From: Chrysaora quinquecirrha
Lineage: Eukaryota; Cnidaria; Scyphozoa; Semaeostomeae; Pelagiidae
Length of the DNA: 64,000 bases
Reading direction: 5' to 3'
Assembly: GCA_014526335.1 (NCBI GenBank)
Contig: JACTAT010000091.1
Coordinates: forward strand, 310,001 to 374,000
Part shown: positions 1 to 9,590 of the stretch, piece after piece
Layout of the letters: each line of letters starts with the position of its first letter
How positions within the stretch are numbered: the stretch's first letter is position 1
Program-made: the position numbers and the translations under genes
Notes under the pieces: model-generated
Database searches by the model: none
Told to the model about the DNA's origin: nothing
The model's input: the letters and a program-made list of their open reading frames with translations, nothing else

Positions 1-494
1 TCCTTTGCATTTGCCAGAAGATGCAGTTGACACTGCCCACAAGAACACCTTGATAAGAAGAAGTTTGATAAGCTGTATGTCATACATAAAAGTATATAAC
101 TTGTGTGAAATGAAAGTTATGTTGTATATATAAAGTAATACTATACTGAATTCACCTAAAATTAATAGGTTGGCTTGTGAAACTGCTTTATTCAATTGAA
201 ATTGGCACTATTTGTGCATGCACATATCTTTATTTGAATCTCATTCCTTCTTTGTCTTGCCTTTTCACAGAACTTAAGACAACAAGTAATAAGAAAAACA
301 CATAAAATTATGAGTTTGACAAAAAAATCAGTTTTCAAGCTGAGGTCAGTTGAGCATGATTCAATACTAGTATGTATCAGAAGGCTATCAAAAGTTTGAG
401 TTGTCGAGAAAGAGAGAAGCAGAGCATGGCCATGGAAATATATACGTAGCTAACTCAAACACACGCACCACGCATCAAGAGATAAATTGCCATT
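1..494. other. No gene recognised
   Basis: AT-rich sequence with no supported reading frame, RNA gene or clear repeat. It could be Polinton flank or terminal DNA, but no terminal inverted repeat partner was seen inside the window. Confidence 0.4.
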
Positions 495-749
495 TTAGCG
501 TCTTGTCAGCCTTTCCATTAACTCATTCTCCCGACGTTGTTCTTTTTGGTAATTTTGTACCCATTTGGCATTTGCCATCGGCTCATCTGCGTAGGGCTCG
601 ACACCAACAACGTCATTTCTTGCTCTAGGCTCATCAGCAGCGCTTGCTTGATCTTCTTGTTCAAGGTCTTCAACCTCTGAGGAATATGGTGATGATGCCC
701 AACTGTTGGATTCACTGTTAGAATCTTCTAATAAGCTTATGTCTGACAT
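495..749 (-). pseudogene. Acidic leader fragment resembling cnidarian P2X7-type cytosolic-domain proteins
   Basis: An 84-codon minus-strand frame starts with a Ser/Glu/Asp-rich stretch and then reads VEPYADEPMANAKWVQNY followed by a basic-acidic helix. From memory, this order (acidic leader, a xEPYxxEP box, a charged helix) is seen at the start of cnidarian proteins that carry the cysteine-rich P2X7 intracellular domain. That domain itself is absent: the frame stops right after the helix and no splice donor is obvious there. It lies 50 bp from, and divergent to, the C2H2 ORF at 800. Either a truncated host-derived gene or an accessory Polinton reading frame. Family assignment is inference. 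Confidence 0.3.
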
Positions 750-799
750 ATTTCGATGGAAACAAACTTAAATATTAAATAAGGACATGCACTACGACT

Positions 800-1492
800 T
801 TGCAGAGCAAGCAGCGATCAGATCCAACAACAGAGGGAGGACAGAAGAGTTGGAGTTTGTCTCTTTACGTCACAAAGTCTTTAACAACTCACCTTTATGA
901 TAAGCATGGAGAAGTTTACAAGTGCATGATTTGTGGAGAGGGCTATCGCACTCAATTAAAACTTAAAGCTCATGTAACTAAATGTAAAAAGAAAAAGCAG
1001 ATTACATGTCCTTGTCCCCATTGCTCACGTGTATTTAAAGGAGTCAAATGCAGACAAAGTCACATAAATTCATGGCATAATAAAGAACAATTACGTTTAC
1101 AAAGAGCAGCATTTGATTCGAATGATTATGGGAAGAAAAAAGCGCGCAGGAAAAGAAAGATCGAAAAATGTGATATATGTAATGAAAATTTTGAAAGTAA
1201 ACGAAAACTTCAAAATCATAAGATTGTTGCTCATGATAAATGGGATTGTATGAGATGCGGGAAAGTTTTCCCTTCGTACCAAAATTTGTATAAACACTTG
1301 CAAGAACATAACTCTAATCAACATCCTTACAGATGTGACTTTTGTAACGCCCCATTTAAATATTCAGCTAATTTACAAAGACATCGAATTGCTGTACATG
1401 GACGATTAAATATTTGTCAATATCCTCATCCTTCGATTGGTCATATTTGTTCATTTGTTCACCCTTATTGTGAATGTCATTATCTCCATTGA
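800..1492 (+). pseudogene. C2H2 zinc-finger ORF at the head of the Polinton polymerase region
   Basis: A 230-codon frame with five C2H2-type fingers: cysteine/histidine ligands near residues 42/45/58/62, 70-75/88/93, 124/127/140/145, 150/153/166/170 and 179/182/195/200. A basic linker (KKKARRKRK, residues 112-120) sits between fingers 2 and 3 and could be a nuclear signal. The frame stops 15 bp before the next polymerase-region frame, in the same direction. Some invertebrate Polinton polymerases carry N-terminal fingers, so this was probably the start of one long polymerase protein that is now broken. An independent zinc-finger gene is the alternative. The first ~30 residues are not finger-like and the start is uncertain. 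Confidence 0.6.
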
Positions 1493-1507
1493 CCGTGGGA
1501 TAGAGAT

Positions 1508-2032
1508 TTGACAGTAAATGAAAATAAATTCACTGAAGCTGAAAAACGTGAATTAATCAATCATTATAAACAATATGTCGAACATATGGCAAGTCATTCT
1601 TATTCGCATTCATTCAATTGGCTATACAAATCTAATTTTCATTTGTTAAGAAATGAGCTCTTACACGATCAGATTCAAGAACATTTGTGGAGCATATCCG
1701 ACGAATTTGAAGATATGTTACCTATTAAAATTGGAGTTTCATTTGGCTTTATGTTACAGAATAGAGAAACTAGAGCATTACGTTATTTTTATGTTTCGGA
1801 TTACTCCTTAAATCACTTGGATAATAATTCACTTGGAGAAAGTAGTAATATTCATTTCACCGAATTTGAAATACGTAATAGACAAGAAATGGAGGCTAAC
1901 ATAAACTCAATATGCGAAATGCCTTTTATTGATATTATAAAAAAAATTTTTCAAGACAGTTTGTGGGGTTTAATCAGAGCTACAAACATGAGCGTTTCGG
2001 TGATAAAAGTTGGCAAAATGGACCGAATGTGA
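1508..2032 (+). pseudogene. Polinton polymerase N-terminal region, fragment 1
   Basis: A 174-codon frame with the segment IGVSFGFMLQNRETRALRYF, a pattern seen in the region before the exonuclease domain of Polinton-type polymerases (interpretation from memory). It lies between the zinc-finger ORF and the frame carrying the exonuclease motif. It overlaps that next frame at 1963-2032 in a different phase, so a frameshift lies in the overlap. No catalytic residues are in this piece. Its assignment rests mainly on position and direction. Confidence 0.5.
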
Positions 2033-3714
2033 AAATTAAAGCGAATGGTGAATGTATGGAAACTTTAGCCATGTGTTTAATACACAATCCGAATATAGAC
2101 ATTAACGGCTTTTCACAAAATAAAACAAATAAAAGAACAATGTTAGATAACGCTTGTTTCTTTCGAGCTATAAGGAAAATAAAACTTGACTATGAAAAGC
2201 AAGCTAATCTAAGTGACAATGATGTACCAAACTTGGAAGAGATGATACATGACTATTGTCAATTTGCTAATATTGAAGAATTTGACGGCTTCTTTTTACA
2301 TCATATTCTGGTTATGGAATATAAATTCAAAATAAAGCTAAATGTTTACGAAGGTAAATTTCAAACTGATGAGCAACATAAGGATATTCGCTTAATTGGA
2401 TTGAAAGACATGTATATCTCTTGCTTGAACTACAAAACAGATTTGAAGTTAAATCTATTGCTTAGCAACGATCATTTCTGCATTATTAGCAATATGGCAA
2501 AAATCGGCATTGAAAATTTTATATGTCCTAGATGCTTAAATTGCTATAGTACATTTGCACATTTACAATGTCACATAAAAAAATGTGAATTACAAACAAC
2601 GGAAATAATATATCCGAAAGGGGAAATACCACGGCATATTGGAACTGTTAAAAATGCATTAAACATTTACAATATACCTAAAGAAAAATTAGGTTTGTAT
2701 GAAATAAATAATGAAGAAGGAAATGAGGATATCAAAGAAAAAAATAATGAATATTTATACAATGATGCATTCGCTGTTTTTGATTTTGAATCAATAAACT
2801 CCAAGACAACAGTTCCAAACTCTGATCTGTTCTATGGGAAGGAATTTTTGTACAGTGTTGAAAGTATTATCAAAGATGAAAATTGTAGTAGTCAGTTTTT
2901 TGATGAAGATAATATAGCTTGTTATCAATGCTATGGTGATGAAGGTAATGTTATATTAGAGCGAGATTTTATAGCCGAACAAGTATTGAAAGGTCAAGAA
3001 GATTTAATCAGAATTCAAGTGCCAGTTTCATTTGCTTTGTCTAAAAGTTTTAACGAAGAAAATGATGCTAATTCTGCAATATTCGAACTGGATAAAGATC
3101 CTAACAAATTAGTCGCTAAATTGATGCAACATCTCTTAGAATTACAAGTTCAAAAATCAAAAACTTGCTTCGCAAAACACACCACTTTATTAGATGAAAT
3201 TAAACATTTCTTCTTCGACAAAAAACTTGTGTTGCTTGCTGAAGACAAAATATTTTATCATTTTGATAAAATAAAATATATGTCAAATGAAGATTTTGCT
3301 TGCATTAACAATAAAATAATGAAAGAATTAACTAAAGAACAATGTATCTCAATATATACATTGAGAAATATAGATGTTACTGAATTTTTAGAAGAAGAGG
3401 CTGATGCAGCTTGGCATGCTATAGAAGATTTTATATTATCCTCTCCAGAATATGATTTTGAACAAATTTACGAACATGAAGTTTTTGATGATGAAGATGA
3501 AGAAAATTTGTCAAATTTTATTAACAATAATCCCAATCTCGAAAAGCAGATTGCTTGTCATAAAAAAACAGAAGGGATTCAAGCATTAAGATATCGCATG
3601 ATGGCAGTGTTAAAAACATACTCTACACACTTTGAAGCATATCAAAAGTTATTCATGAGTGTGTTACATTACCTATTTTCGGTTTCAATAGTAGTGGATA
3701 TGATTTACCATTAA
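1963..3714 (+). pseudogene. polB: Polinton DNA polymerase B, fragment 2: zinc finger and exonuclease motif I
   Basis: A 583-codon frame. A C2H2-like finger (CPRCLNCYSTFAHLQCHIKKC, about residues 187-207) is followed near residue 270 by AVFDFES, the Asp-x-Glu exonuclease motif I of proofreading family B polymerases. The protein would replicate the linear element by protein priming. Near the 3' end the correct phase changes: FNSSGYDLPLI, the exonuclease II segment, reads from about 3684 in another frame, so a frameshift lies near 3660 and the last ~17 residues of this ORF are spurious. Very acidic stretches surround residues 480-520. Confidence 0.75.
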
Positions 3715-3777
3715 TAGCAAGCTGGCTATTTCCTGAAATGTTAAAAAAGAAAGACTGGCAGCCTAAAGTGATAAACA

Positions 3778-4428
3778 ATGGAACTAAATAGATCAATGGA
3801 TTTTGATTTGACATTTGATTGCAATGCTTCTTTTCCTCATAGATATGAACGATCAAATATGACAAGGCGATTAAGATTTCTCGACATTTCAAATTTTCTA
3901 GCGGCTGGTTACAACCTCGATACATTTATCAAATCATTTACTAATGGCCAAATTGAGAAATCGTTTTTTCCATATGAATATCTTGATTCATATGATAAAT
4001 TATATATTGACGGCTTGCTGCCATATGATAGTTTTGTTAGTTCCTTACAGCAAAATCAAAATACTTTAGATATCCAGTATAGCAAATATGAACAAGAATT
4101 AACTTGTATTAAAAAAGATAAAAACTATTCTAGCTATAGCATACAAGAAATGGAACAAGAAGCTTTAAAATGCTTGAAATGGAAGAAAAAACCTTTGACT
4201 GGAGTGGAAAATTACGAAAACTCAAAAAATCTATGGAGAAATGAAGGCTGGAAAACATTAGCAGATTATCTTCAATGGTACAATTGCAGGGATGTCATTC
4301 CTTTTAAAGATGTGATTAAAATTTATTCAAAAGAATTTCATCGATATGATATTGATTTGACTTTAGATGGAATCAGTCTACCTTCACTAGCAAATAAAAT
4401 CATGTACAAATCAAATAAGCAGGCTTAA
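3778..4428 (+). pseudogene. polB: Polinton DNA polymerase B, fragment 3: end of exonuclease domain
   Basis: A 216-codon frame. RFLDISNFLAAGYNLDTFI and FFPYEYLDSYDKL match the stretch between exonuclease motifs II and III of protein-primed polymerases, where the family has a characteristic PYEY box. YNCRDVIPFKDVIKIYSKEF then corresponds to the region entering the palm domain. The frame ends in TAA at 4426 and the next piece starts four bases later, so the break is a short indel or nonsense change. Confidence 0.75.
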
Positions 4429-4431
4429 CTT

Positions 4432-5229
4432 ATGTATGTCGAAAATAAATGGGCTATTGATTTTTATAAAAAGCACATAGTCGAAGGACCGTCAATTATA
4501 TTTGATCGATGTGCTGACGGTTTAATAGAAGGACATGATTGTGCTGCTCTTTACCTAAATTGTCTACGTCAGTTAATGCCTACAACAAAAGCAACTATTT
4601 GGAAACTGCGAAATCACGAATCAAATGTATTATATCAAGAAGAAGCTCCTAAAGGTAATAAAATTCTTTTGAAAAAAATGAATACTATTATATTTCTATA
4701 TATCACCAAAGTGCTTATTTTTTCACTTTATTTTTTAGCTGCATGCAAAAGCAGAATTGCAGATGAATATCTAGATTGGATAGATGAAATTTCCCTCAAT
4801 CAAGATGACGACTCAAAATTATATTTCAAACGTGAGCATCTATTTCGCATTTCTATAACAGAGAAACAAGAGTTCTTTCAAGACTTTCCAGATATAAACC
4901 ATATATATGTTGATGCTGTCGATGAACTAAATAGAACAGTTTATGAGTTTGACGGATGTTATTTTCATGCTTGTGAAGATTGTTTAAAAAATAAAAAGAT
5001 CTCAGGCTTTGCTCAACGTAAAGACAAACATCAAAGACTTTTCACAGCTATAGAAGTACGGGACATGGATAAAGCGAGAGATAGATTTTTAAAAAATAGA
5101 AAATATACTGTAATTCGCATGAAAGAATGTGAATGGAAAGAATTGGTAAAAATTGAAGCTGGAGCAGAAATACGTTCATTCACAAGACAAAATAAAATGT
5201 ATAATAGTAATAGGCCTTGCCTTCATTAA
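4432..5229 (+). pseudogene. polB: Polinton DNA polymerase B, fragment 4: palm motif A and nuclease-like insertion
   Basis: A 265-codon frame. GPSIIFDR is followed by DCAALYLNCLRQLMPT (DNA from 4537), which is palm motif A, carrying the first metal-binding aspartate. After about residue 150 comes VYEFDGCYFHACEDC (residues 161-175), a Cys/His-rich segment with a later KDKHQRLFTA and RMKECEW. This looks like the small PD-(D/E)xK or VSR-like nuclease insertion described in some Polinton/adintovirus-type polymerases. Between them, 4655-4738 has intron-like ends (GTAATA and a T-rich tract ending TTTTTTAG) and is exactly 84 nt, so it stays in frame. Confidence 0.7.
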
Positions 5230-5243
5230 CTTTATAAGAGCTG

Positions 5244-5438
5244 TTGGATGACATTCGTAATGAAAGAGTATTCGGAGCGCTAGAAGTAGATATTCATGCT
5301 CCAGACAATTTAAAAAAACTTTTGAAGAGTTTACGCCGATTTTTAAAAATGCTACTGTCTCTTTCGGTGATATTGGAGAATATATGCAAAATGTTGTTGA
5401 AGAATGCGGGTTTTCTACTGCAGATCGTTGTTTATTAA
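5244..5438 (+). pseudogene. polB: Polinton DNA polymerase B, fragment 5
   Basis: A 64-codon frame with FGALEVDIHAPDNLKKLL, the conserved segment between the nuclease-like insertion and the fingers subdomain (FGxxEVDIxxPxxLK). It overlaps the next fragment from 5384 in another phase, so a frameshift lies near 5340-5400. Confidence 0.65.
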
Positions 5439-5902
5439 TTAATTCTTACTTCGGTGAAAAATACGGATTAAATAGCGTCTTGGCAAAATGGTACCTTGAT
5501 CATGGATTAGAAATTACGAAAATCTATTTTATTCAATACAAGCGTAAAGTAATATTCAATGTTTTTGTCCAAAATATTGCTAGAGACTGTGTGCGAGGTG
5601 ATAAAGATCCTTCTTCAAGTATGCGAGCTAAAACATCTAAATTAATCGGCAACTCTGCATTTGGAATAACAATTATGAATAAAACAAAACAGCGAGATGT
5701 AAATTATTTTGTAAAGGGCATTCCAAATAGACGAAGCTTAAATATCGGACAGGTACTAGACGGTCAATTAATGAAGCATGGAGTAATTGAAGTCATCTCT
5801 CCAAAACGAATAATAACAGAAAATCAGACGCACTACATCGGCTGGAATGTGTTCTGTTATGCAAAACTTAGAATGCTCGAATGTTATCATGACTTTTTTT
5901 AA
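5384..5902 (+). pseudogene. polB: Polinton DNA polymerase B, fragment 6: palm motif B
   Basis: A 172-codon frame. KWYLDHGLEITKIYF is a family signature, and KLIGNSAFG (DNA from 5639) is motif B (KxxxNSxYG) of the fingers, which contacts the incoming nucleotide; the usual Tyr is Phe here. The frame stops at 5902, and motif C follows 37 bp later in the same phase, so an in-frame stop or double indel separates them. Confidence 0.75.
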
Positions 5903-5938
5903 GTTGTACTCATTCCCAGCTCATTCAAATTATGCGAA

Positions 5939-6169
5939 ATGGATACTGACAGTTTGTACATATGTTTTAAAAATGGTAAATCGTTTGAAGATAATGTGAA
6001 GGCTGAATTAGAAAAGAATGGAGTCTATGATAAATTAAAACAAGAATATTTCATAACTCCTTCAGCAAAATTCGGCAAAAGAACGCCTGGAAAATTCAAA
6101 CTGGTATTCGAAAGAACTGAAATGATTAGTCTAATACAAAACTTATATTGTTCAAAACAAGAAAAATAA
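5939..6169 (+). pseudogene. polB: Polinton DNA polymerase B, fragment 7: palm motif C
   Basis: A 76-codon frame beginning with MDTDSLYICF, the DTDS of palm motif C with the catalytic aspartates. It continues to FGKRTPGKFKLVFE, a conserved stretch of the thumb in Polinton polymerases. The frame ends at 6169 after the start of the next conserved segment, which carries on in another phase. Confidence 0.75.
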
Positions 6170-6415
6170 TGAATATAAATTCAGCATGAAAGGTATCCAA
6201 AAAAAACAATTTGATGGAAAAAATCCTTTTGAACTATATAAAGATAGTTTGGACAATAAAACAACTATAAATGCAACTAATCGTGGGCTAAAAAGAAAAC
6301 ATTCAAGTATTATTAGTATTATGAGCAAGAAAAAAGAGCTTTAACTAATTTTTATTGTAAGCACATAGTATTGGAAGATGGAACAAGTACAGTACCTTTA
6401 GACATTTGAATAGAT
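6170..6415 (+). pseudogene. polB: Polinton DNA polymerase B, C-terminal remnant
   Basis: Reading in a phase different from the motif C fragment gives KFSMKGIQKKQ (6178 onward), the conserved KxSxKGxQ box near the polymerase C terminus. Further on, after another phase change, FYCKHIVLEDGTSTVPLDI ends at ~6408. A stop interrupts this at ~6342. The match to the family's C-terminal tail supports calling the end of the polymerase here. Confidence 0.55.
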
Positions 6416-6444
6416 TATTAGTAAAAGAAATGAATTACAGAGAT

Positions 6445-6811
6445 AAATGGTGATTATTTGTCTTTGGAAAAGAAAGAATATGGATGAAACAAAAAACTTC
6501 AAAGAATATTGAATAATGAATTACGTCAAATTAAAAATAATGTTTGGGGAACCGACCCAATGTTTTCATTATATGATTATAATTTATATTGTAAAAACAT
6601 GAAGAGTTAAAAAGTAAAATGAACTACTTAAACTTGAATATTGAACAAGATGTGGAGAGATTACCGAATTTAGATGAATTGCACAATTGTAATTTTTTTA
6701 ACTGATGAATTAGATGCTGAACTTGCTGTTGTGCGTTTTGGTGATATCCCAAATACAAAGTATCTTGAATGGTTAACAACGCAAATAAAAATATTCAAAG
6801 AGGGCAGTTAA
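6445..6811 (+). pseudogene. Broken small ORF downstream of the polymerase
   Basis: Short open pieces in different phases: NELRQIKNNVWGTDPMFSLY (~6512-6575) and DELDAELAVVRFGDIPNTKY (~6705-6765, stop at 6809-6811). The composition is coding-like but broken by stops and shifts. It lies directly after the polymerase on the same strand, so it is probably a decayed Polinton accessory gene. No family was recognised. Confidence 0.35.
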
Positions 6812-6899
6812 AAATCAAATAAAAACAATATTTTTTTATACTTTGACTATTTCATCAAAGATATCTTTTCTAAAATATCTTTCTAGATACATATTAACA

Positions 6900-7345
6900 T
6901 ATCGACATATTAACGCAGTCTCTTTATTTTAGCGTATTTCTTCTTCCTTTTCTTTTTGATACCTTGACGTGCTCTACTATAACCTTTACCATTTATTTTT
7001 TTAATGCTGCATCACCAGCAAATCCCAATCCAGCTGCTACTCCAGCTTTTGCTGCAGACTTTGCACCTTTTATTGCCATATTTTTTAAAGCTTGTTTAGT
7101 TAATTCTTTATGCAATCTGTCCTCCTTTTCGTACTGCTTGTTTAAGACCAGCTCGCCGCTGCTCATGCTAATGCTGAACCCATCTTGAATAAATGACGTT
7201 TAAAAAGACGTCCATTGAATTTATATCCTTCTCCCATCATATCATCTACTTCTTTTCCCCCATCATCCTTTAACATATCATCAATTAGCATAGAGGCTAC
7301 AACGCTTGCTGCTAAAGAAGCCATTATTTTTAAATTTTCATACAA
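6900..7345 (-). pseudogene. Degraded small Polinton gene (Ala/Gly-rich, basic tail)
   Basis: The intact first part (7345 down to 7163) reads as a 60-codon frame beginning MYENLKIMASLAASVVASML with GGKEVDDMMGEGY. Past its stop, other phases give an Ala/Gly-rich stretch (AGVAAGLGFAGDAALKK, ~7070-7010) and a very basic tail (~6975-6920). This order (amphipathic head, glycine-rich hydrophobic middle, Lys/Arg tail) resembles minor capsid or core-like proteins of Polintons, but that is inference. At least two phase changes show that it is broken. Confidence 0.4.
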
Positions 7346-7401
7346 TAATAATAAGCTCTGTCATCTAATCGTTTTAAACTCAACTAATTCAAGAAAAAAG
7401 C

Positions 7402-7692
7402 TTATTTCTTTTTTATGAGTCCTTTCTTTATAAGATCATTTGCATATGTAAATTTATCTAATTTTTTCTTTGATGCGCCAGCAGCTCTCCAAAATTCTCT
7501 CGGTAGTATCTGTAAAGACTTGAATTTCTTTTCTCCCTTCATTTTAACCTTAGCATTTAAAGCTTTTTGCAAACGAGGAATCCCAACCATTTTCGTTCCA
7601 GTTTTAAGAATCCAATGTTGGATATTATCAAATAATCCATCTCCTCTTAACTTATATAGCTTATTCTTTCTACGTTGTTTTCTTTTTGCCAT
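7402..7692 (-). CDS. Small basic Polinton-associated protein (96 aa)
   Basis: The frame is open to 7839, but codons upstream of 7692 lie partly in the inserted transposon's inverted repeat, so the ATG at 7692 (MAKRKQRRKNKLY) is the better start. The product is 96 aa and strongly basic at both ends (Lys/Arg head, LIKKGLIKKK tail), with a hydrophobic WILKTGTKMVGIP middle. A small, basic, structural or DNA-binding virion-type protein is plausible, but no family was recognised. It is unbroken, unlike its neighbours. A transposon starts 19 bp upstream of its ATG and has probably separated it from its promoter. Confidence 0.5.
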   Translation of the reverse strand: MAKRKQRRKNKLYKLRGDGLFDNIQHWILKTGTKMVGIPRLQKALNAKVKMKGEKKFKSLQILPREFWRAAGASKKKLDKFTYANDLIKKGLIKKK

Positions 7693-7710
7693 CACAGTGT
7701 GGTTATAATC

Positions 7711-7970
7711 ATACGCTCTTAAACCGGAAATCGCTGTTGATTGGCTGATGCGATTTTCCCTAGCGACGTGGTAGCAACCGTTCAGTCCCGGTTCTTCACG
7801 GTGTGGAGCACAGTGAATCTCTCGTTGTTCAGGTTTCAAACGTACGTATTATCGATTTTTTCATCATATTTAGCCTTGTTTACAGTTATTAACCTAGTTG
7901 TATATATTATAGTTGTAGTTTTATAAGTTTTGCCTCATTAAGTCTTTGTTTATCGCCCGAATTTTACATT
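7711..7970 (+). repeat. Left terminal inverted repeat of the ISL2EU-like element
   Basis: Matches the reverse complement of 10965-11225 with few substitutions and one-base indels. It is unusually long for a cut-and-paste element and probably contains the transposase promoter, since the THAP start codon follows ~80 bp later. Confidence 0.85.
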
Positions 7971-8048
7971 TACTTTCGTGGAATTGCCTAGGCCATAGGA
8001 CAGCCTCTGATCGTGATTGATATACCCATAAAAGAATCTAAAGAAAAA

Positions 8049-9511
8049 ATGCCGAAATACTGTTCAGTTTACGGATGTTATTCTTCTTCCTCAAGTAATG
8101 CAGATACGTCGTTTTCCAATACCCAAAGGATTCAAATCTCTTGAAAACATGGATATGCCGAGTGCGTAGGGAAGGTTTTAAACCAACATCTACTTCATAT
8201 GTGTGTTCAAAGCATTTTTTAGACTCGGACTTTACAGTACCAAAGACAGACACCCCAAATATATTCAAAAAGAAAAGGCTGCTCAAGAATGCAGTTCCAA
8301 GTGTAAACCTTCGGGGCAATGAAGTTGATGAAAGCATGCAAAAGCGCTCTGGTCGGGCTTTCTCTGCAAATCGAAATGTTCAAGCCACAAGTGTTGAGCA
8401 AGAGCTACCCAATGCTGCTGAAATCCAAGTTTCTGGAGACTTAACTGAGACTTCTTGTCCAGTAGTTGTATCTGACAGTCATAGTCAGTCCTCTGCTAAT
8501 GGGGAGAACCTGCAGGCTCTGAATTTTGAAATACAGAGACTTAAATTTGTCAATGAATCATTGGAAAAAAGTTGCTTTTTATTTAAGAACCTCAGTAATG
8601 CTGATGTAAAGAGCTACACTGGAATTGAAAAACCAGCTTTTGAAGTTATGATCCAAACTTTTCAAAGATTTTCCCCTTTTAATTACTGGTCAGGGAAACC
8701 TGTAGTATCTTTAAGTATGGAAGATCAACTTCTTATTTTGCTTATGAGACTGAAACTTGATCTTACTTACTTTGATATTGCAAGAAGGTATTCTGTTAGT
8801 CAGTCAACTATACAGAATATCACAATGACATATCTGGATGCCTTGCATAAGATATTCTTTCATGGGATGATGTCAGCCCTGCCTTCACAAGAAAAGAATA
8901 AGTGCAGTTTGCCAGAATCTTTTGGTGACATTGCAAACTGCAGAGTTACAATTGACTGCACAGAGTTTAAGATTGCCACTCCAAGAAGTGACCTCCAAGC
9001 AGCTTGTACATCATACAGCAACTACAAGCACAACTTAACAGCAAAATTTCTCATTGGTGTTTCCCCAAATGGGGCAATAACATTTGTTAGTGATGCATTT
9101 CTTGGGAGCACAAGTGACAAAGTTGTTACTGATAAATCCAATATCATAACCCATCTTAAGGCTGGTGACTTGATTCTTGCTGATAAGGGTTTCCTGATTC
9201 ATGATCTGATGCCAAAAAACGTATTTCTGAACTTGCCAGCTTTTCTGTCGGGCAAAACACAGTTCTCCAAAAATGAGGCTATTTTCTCAAGAAAAATTGC
9301 AGGTTGTAGAATACACGTGGAGAGAGCAATTGAAAGACTTCGCAACTATAAAATTTTAGATAATCCAAATGCAAAATTGAGGCCTTTCATAAGTAAGATT
9401 GTACAGGTTTGTGCCGTTCTCGTGAATTTCCAATCACCCATTATTTATGGTGTCCTAGAAAACTATGTGAAATCCACATCAACCGCAGAGAACTCAGAGA
9501 CTGAAATTTGA
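8049..9511 (+). CDS. THAP-domain DDE transposase (N-terminal THAP frameshifted)
   Basis: Probable transposase that binds the inverted repeats through a THAP zinc finger and cuts with a DDE nuclease. The open frame from 8141 is 456 codons: WICRVRREGF...SYVCSKHF (second half of THAP), a Ser/Glu-rich linker, then the DDE_Tnp_4-type core. The acids are in TIDCTEF (D272), ILADKGF (D348) and HVERAIERLR (E394), counted from 8141. The first half of THAP (MPKYCSVYGC, C-x4-C) starts at an ATG at 8049 in another phase, so one or more indels near 8095-8135 split the DNA-binding domain, or an unusual start is used. The catalytic core is uninterrupted. It converges on the nuclease gene, whose end is 80 bp away. 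Confidence 0.8.
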
Positions 9512-9590
9512 GACTGAAATTCGAACTCACATTATCTCTTAACTTCAATTTCATGTTTATAGTAACTGAAAAAACATGAAACTCATACAT

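Larger units (their letters stand above)
800..7692. mobile_element. Decayed Polinton/Maverick element, partial
   Basis: A protein-primed family B DNA polymerase is spread over several frames on the + strand (1508-6415). An N-terminal zinc-finger ORF precedes it, and short minus-strand genes of the kind found in Polintons follow it (6900-7692). No integrase, packaging ATPase, adenovirus-like protease or capsid genes were found, and no terminal repeats, so this is an internal fragment. A DNA transposon has landed at its right side (7711-11225). What follows 11225 is not recognisably Polinton. Confidence 0.7.
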
